6,395 bases of DNA, taken from positions 1-6,395 of the forward strand of contig JAADIC010000171.1 of the NCBI GenBank assembly GCA_013151535.1, given 5' to 3'. Positions 5,839-6,395 of this stretch are shown here, one piece after another (the first letter of the stretch is position 1; every line of letters begins with the position of its first letter). The stretch is from Alphaproteobacteria bacterium. Lineage in GTDB: Bacteria > Pseudomonadota > Alphaproteobacteria > Rhodobacterales > Rhodobacteraceae. The notes beneath the pieces are model-generated. The model had not been told where the DNA came from. It did not search any database and worked only from the letters and a program-made list of their open reading frames with translations. Position numbers and translations under genes: made by a program.

Positions 5839-6395
5839 GAGCGTGCCTCCGCCCATTTGTGGCTAAAACACGTCCCCGGAGTTTTTCCGGAATTTTGCTC
5901 ACTCCAGCAACGCTGTGCCCAGGCGCAGGTCGGATGCCAATGCCCCGCGGCCATGCCGCCCTTGCAAACGACCGAGGTCGGCGCGGCCGCCTCACGCGGC
6001 AACCACTCTTGGGCATCTGACGCCCGTACCACCTCAACAGCGCAATCACTCATCCGCTGCGCGAGTGCTGCATCAAACGGCAGCAATTCCGCATAGATTT
6101 CCTGCGTGTCCCGGTTGAGCGCCGTGAACAGTGCGGGGTTTGGCAGATCGAGATAGGCTTGATAAATTGCGATCTGGGCGGCGTAGACCGGCTTGGAAAG
6201 GCTGACGCCACGCTTGAGCGTATCTTTCCAGCCTGCCGCCCCGAGCGCCTTAGTTTCCCAAAGCGCCGGATAGACCATCGATACCAGGCCACCCATCAGG
6301 CAACCGTCAATATGCCCTTTGAAGCGGTCGTTCATGGCTGAAAACCCGAACTGGCCACCATCGGCGCGCTCGGTGCGCAAATCGAACCCGGCCAG
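5835..6395 (-). CDS. PD-(D/E)XK nuclease (RecB/Cas4-like), N-terminus cut by window edge
   Basis: The frame is open from the right edge to TGA at 5837-5835, giving the last 186 residues. Counting from the first visible residue, the nuclease core is clear: GHIDG (D30), the WETKA strand carrying the E-x-K pair (E47, K49), and the helix YAAQIAIYQAYL with the conserved Gln (Q74) typical of RecB-family nucleases. These residues hold the metal ion that cuts the DNA backbone. The C-terminal tail has several Cys and His residues (C144, H152, H154, C157, C163, C176); C157 and C163 show the C-x5-C spacing seen in iron-sulfur Cas4/AddB nucleases, but the full four-Cys set is not evident. It shares ATGA with the following gene and heads this visible operon. 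Exonuclease or end-processing activity in phage recombination is likely. The true start lies outside the window; the ATG at M21 falls too close to the catalytic core. Confidence 0.85.
   Translation of the reverse strand: MAGFDLRTERADGGQFGFSAMNDRFKGHIDGCLMGGLVSMVYPALWETKALGAAGWKDTLKRGVSLSKPVYAAQIAIYQAYLDLPNPALFTALNRDTQEIYAELLPFDAALAQRMSDCAVEVVRASDAQEWLPREAAAPTSVVCKGGMAAGHWHPTCAWAQRCWSEQNSGKTPGTCFSHKWAEARS
5846..5850 (-). promoter_or_regulatory. Ribosome binding site fixing the start of the unknown-function gene
   Basis: GGAGG on the minus strand lies 7 bases before the ATG at 5838, an ideal spacing. An in-frame ATG 18 bases further upstream (5856) would put this site inside the coding sequence, so 5838 is preferred. 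Confidence 0.75.

Noticed and set aside
5835..6395. Cas4 of a CRISPR adaptation module
   Set aside because: The nuclease core fits, but there are no cas1/cas2 neighbours and the context is a phage replication operon.

Overview
The window reads as part of the DNA replication and recombination module of a phage, prophage or related integrated element. The DNA is GC-rich, and the protein families resemble those of temperate phages and elements of Alphaproteobacteria; that host assignment is inferred from protein style and composition, not proven. I see no structural phage genes, integrase, tRNA, rRNA, CRISPR array or insertion sequence. Every convincing gene lies on the minus strand, so the functional order runs from high to low coordinates.

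Layout, in order of transcription. (1) 6395-5835: C-terminal part of a PD-(D/E)XK (RecB/Cas4-like) nuclease, cut by the window edge. (2) 5838-5077: a 253-residue protein of unknown function with a His/Arg-rich HxSPR motif and a short Lys-periodic tail. (3) 5080-3722: a complete RecD/Dda-like SF1B helicase. (4) 3711-1147: an 854-residue Toprim plus VirE-type ATPase, a primase-helicase-like replication protein. The first three are joined by 4-base ATGA stop/start overlaps. The fourth follows after 10 bases, with its ribosome binding site overlapping the helicase stop codon. A rho-independent terminator at 1115-1088 closes the operon.

(5) 1087-706 is a non-coding region with ten exact copies of the heptamer GGTGACA (TGTCACC on the other strand), plus three near copies. 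They sit in small phased clusters around AT-rich DNA. This looks like an iteron-type replication origin and/or a multi-site operator. The motif resembles the GGTGAACA-type iterons bound by the alpha primase-helicase of satellite phage P4, and here it lies directly downstream of a primase-helicase-like gene. (6) A well-formed sigma70-like promoter at 781-753 has one near-copy box over its predicted start point. It drives a RuvC-family resolvase (705-175), translationally coupled to a small unknown protein (178-1) cut by the left edge.

Proposed working model (inference): the primase-helicase opens and copies DNA from the iteron region, the nuclease and RecD-like helicase process ends or forks for recombination, and the RuvC-like enzyme resolves the branched intermediates. 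The most interesting part of the window is the iteron region together with the primase-helicase.
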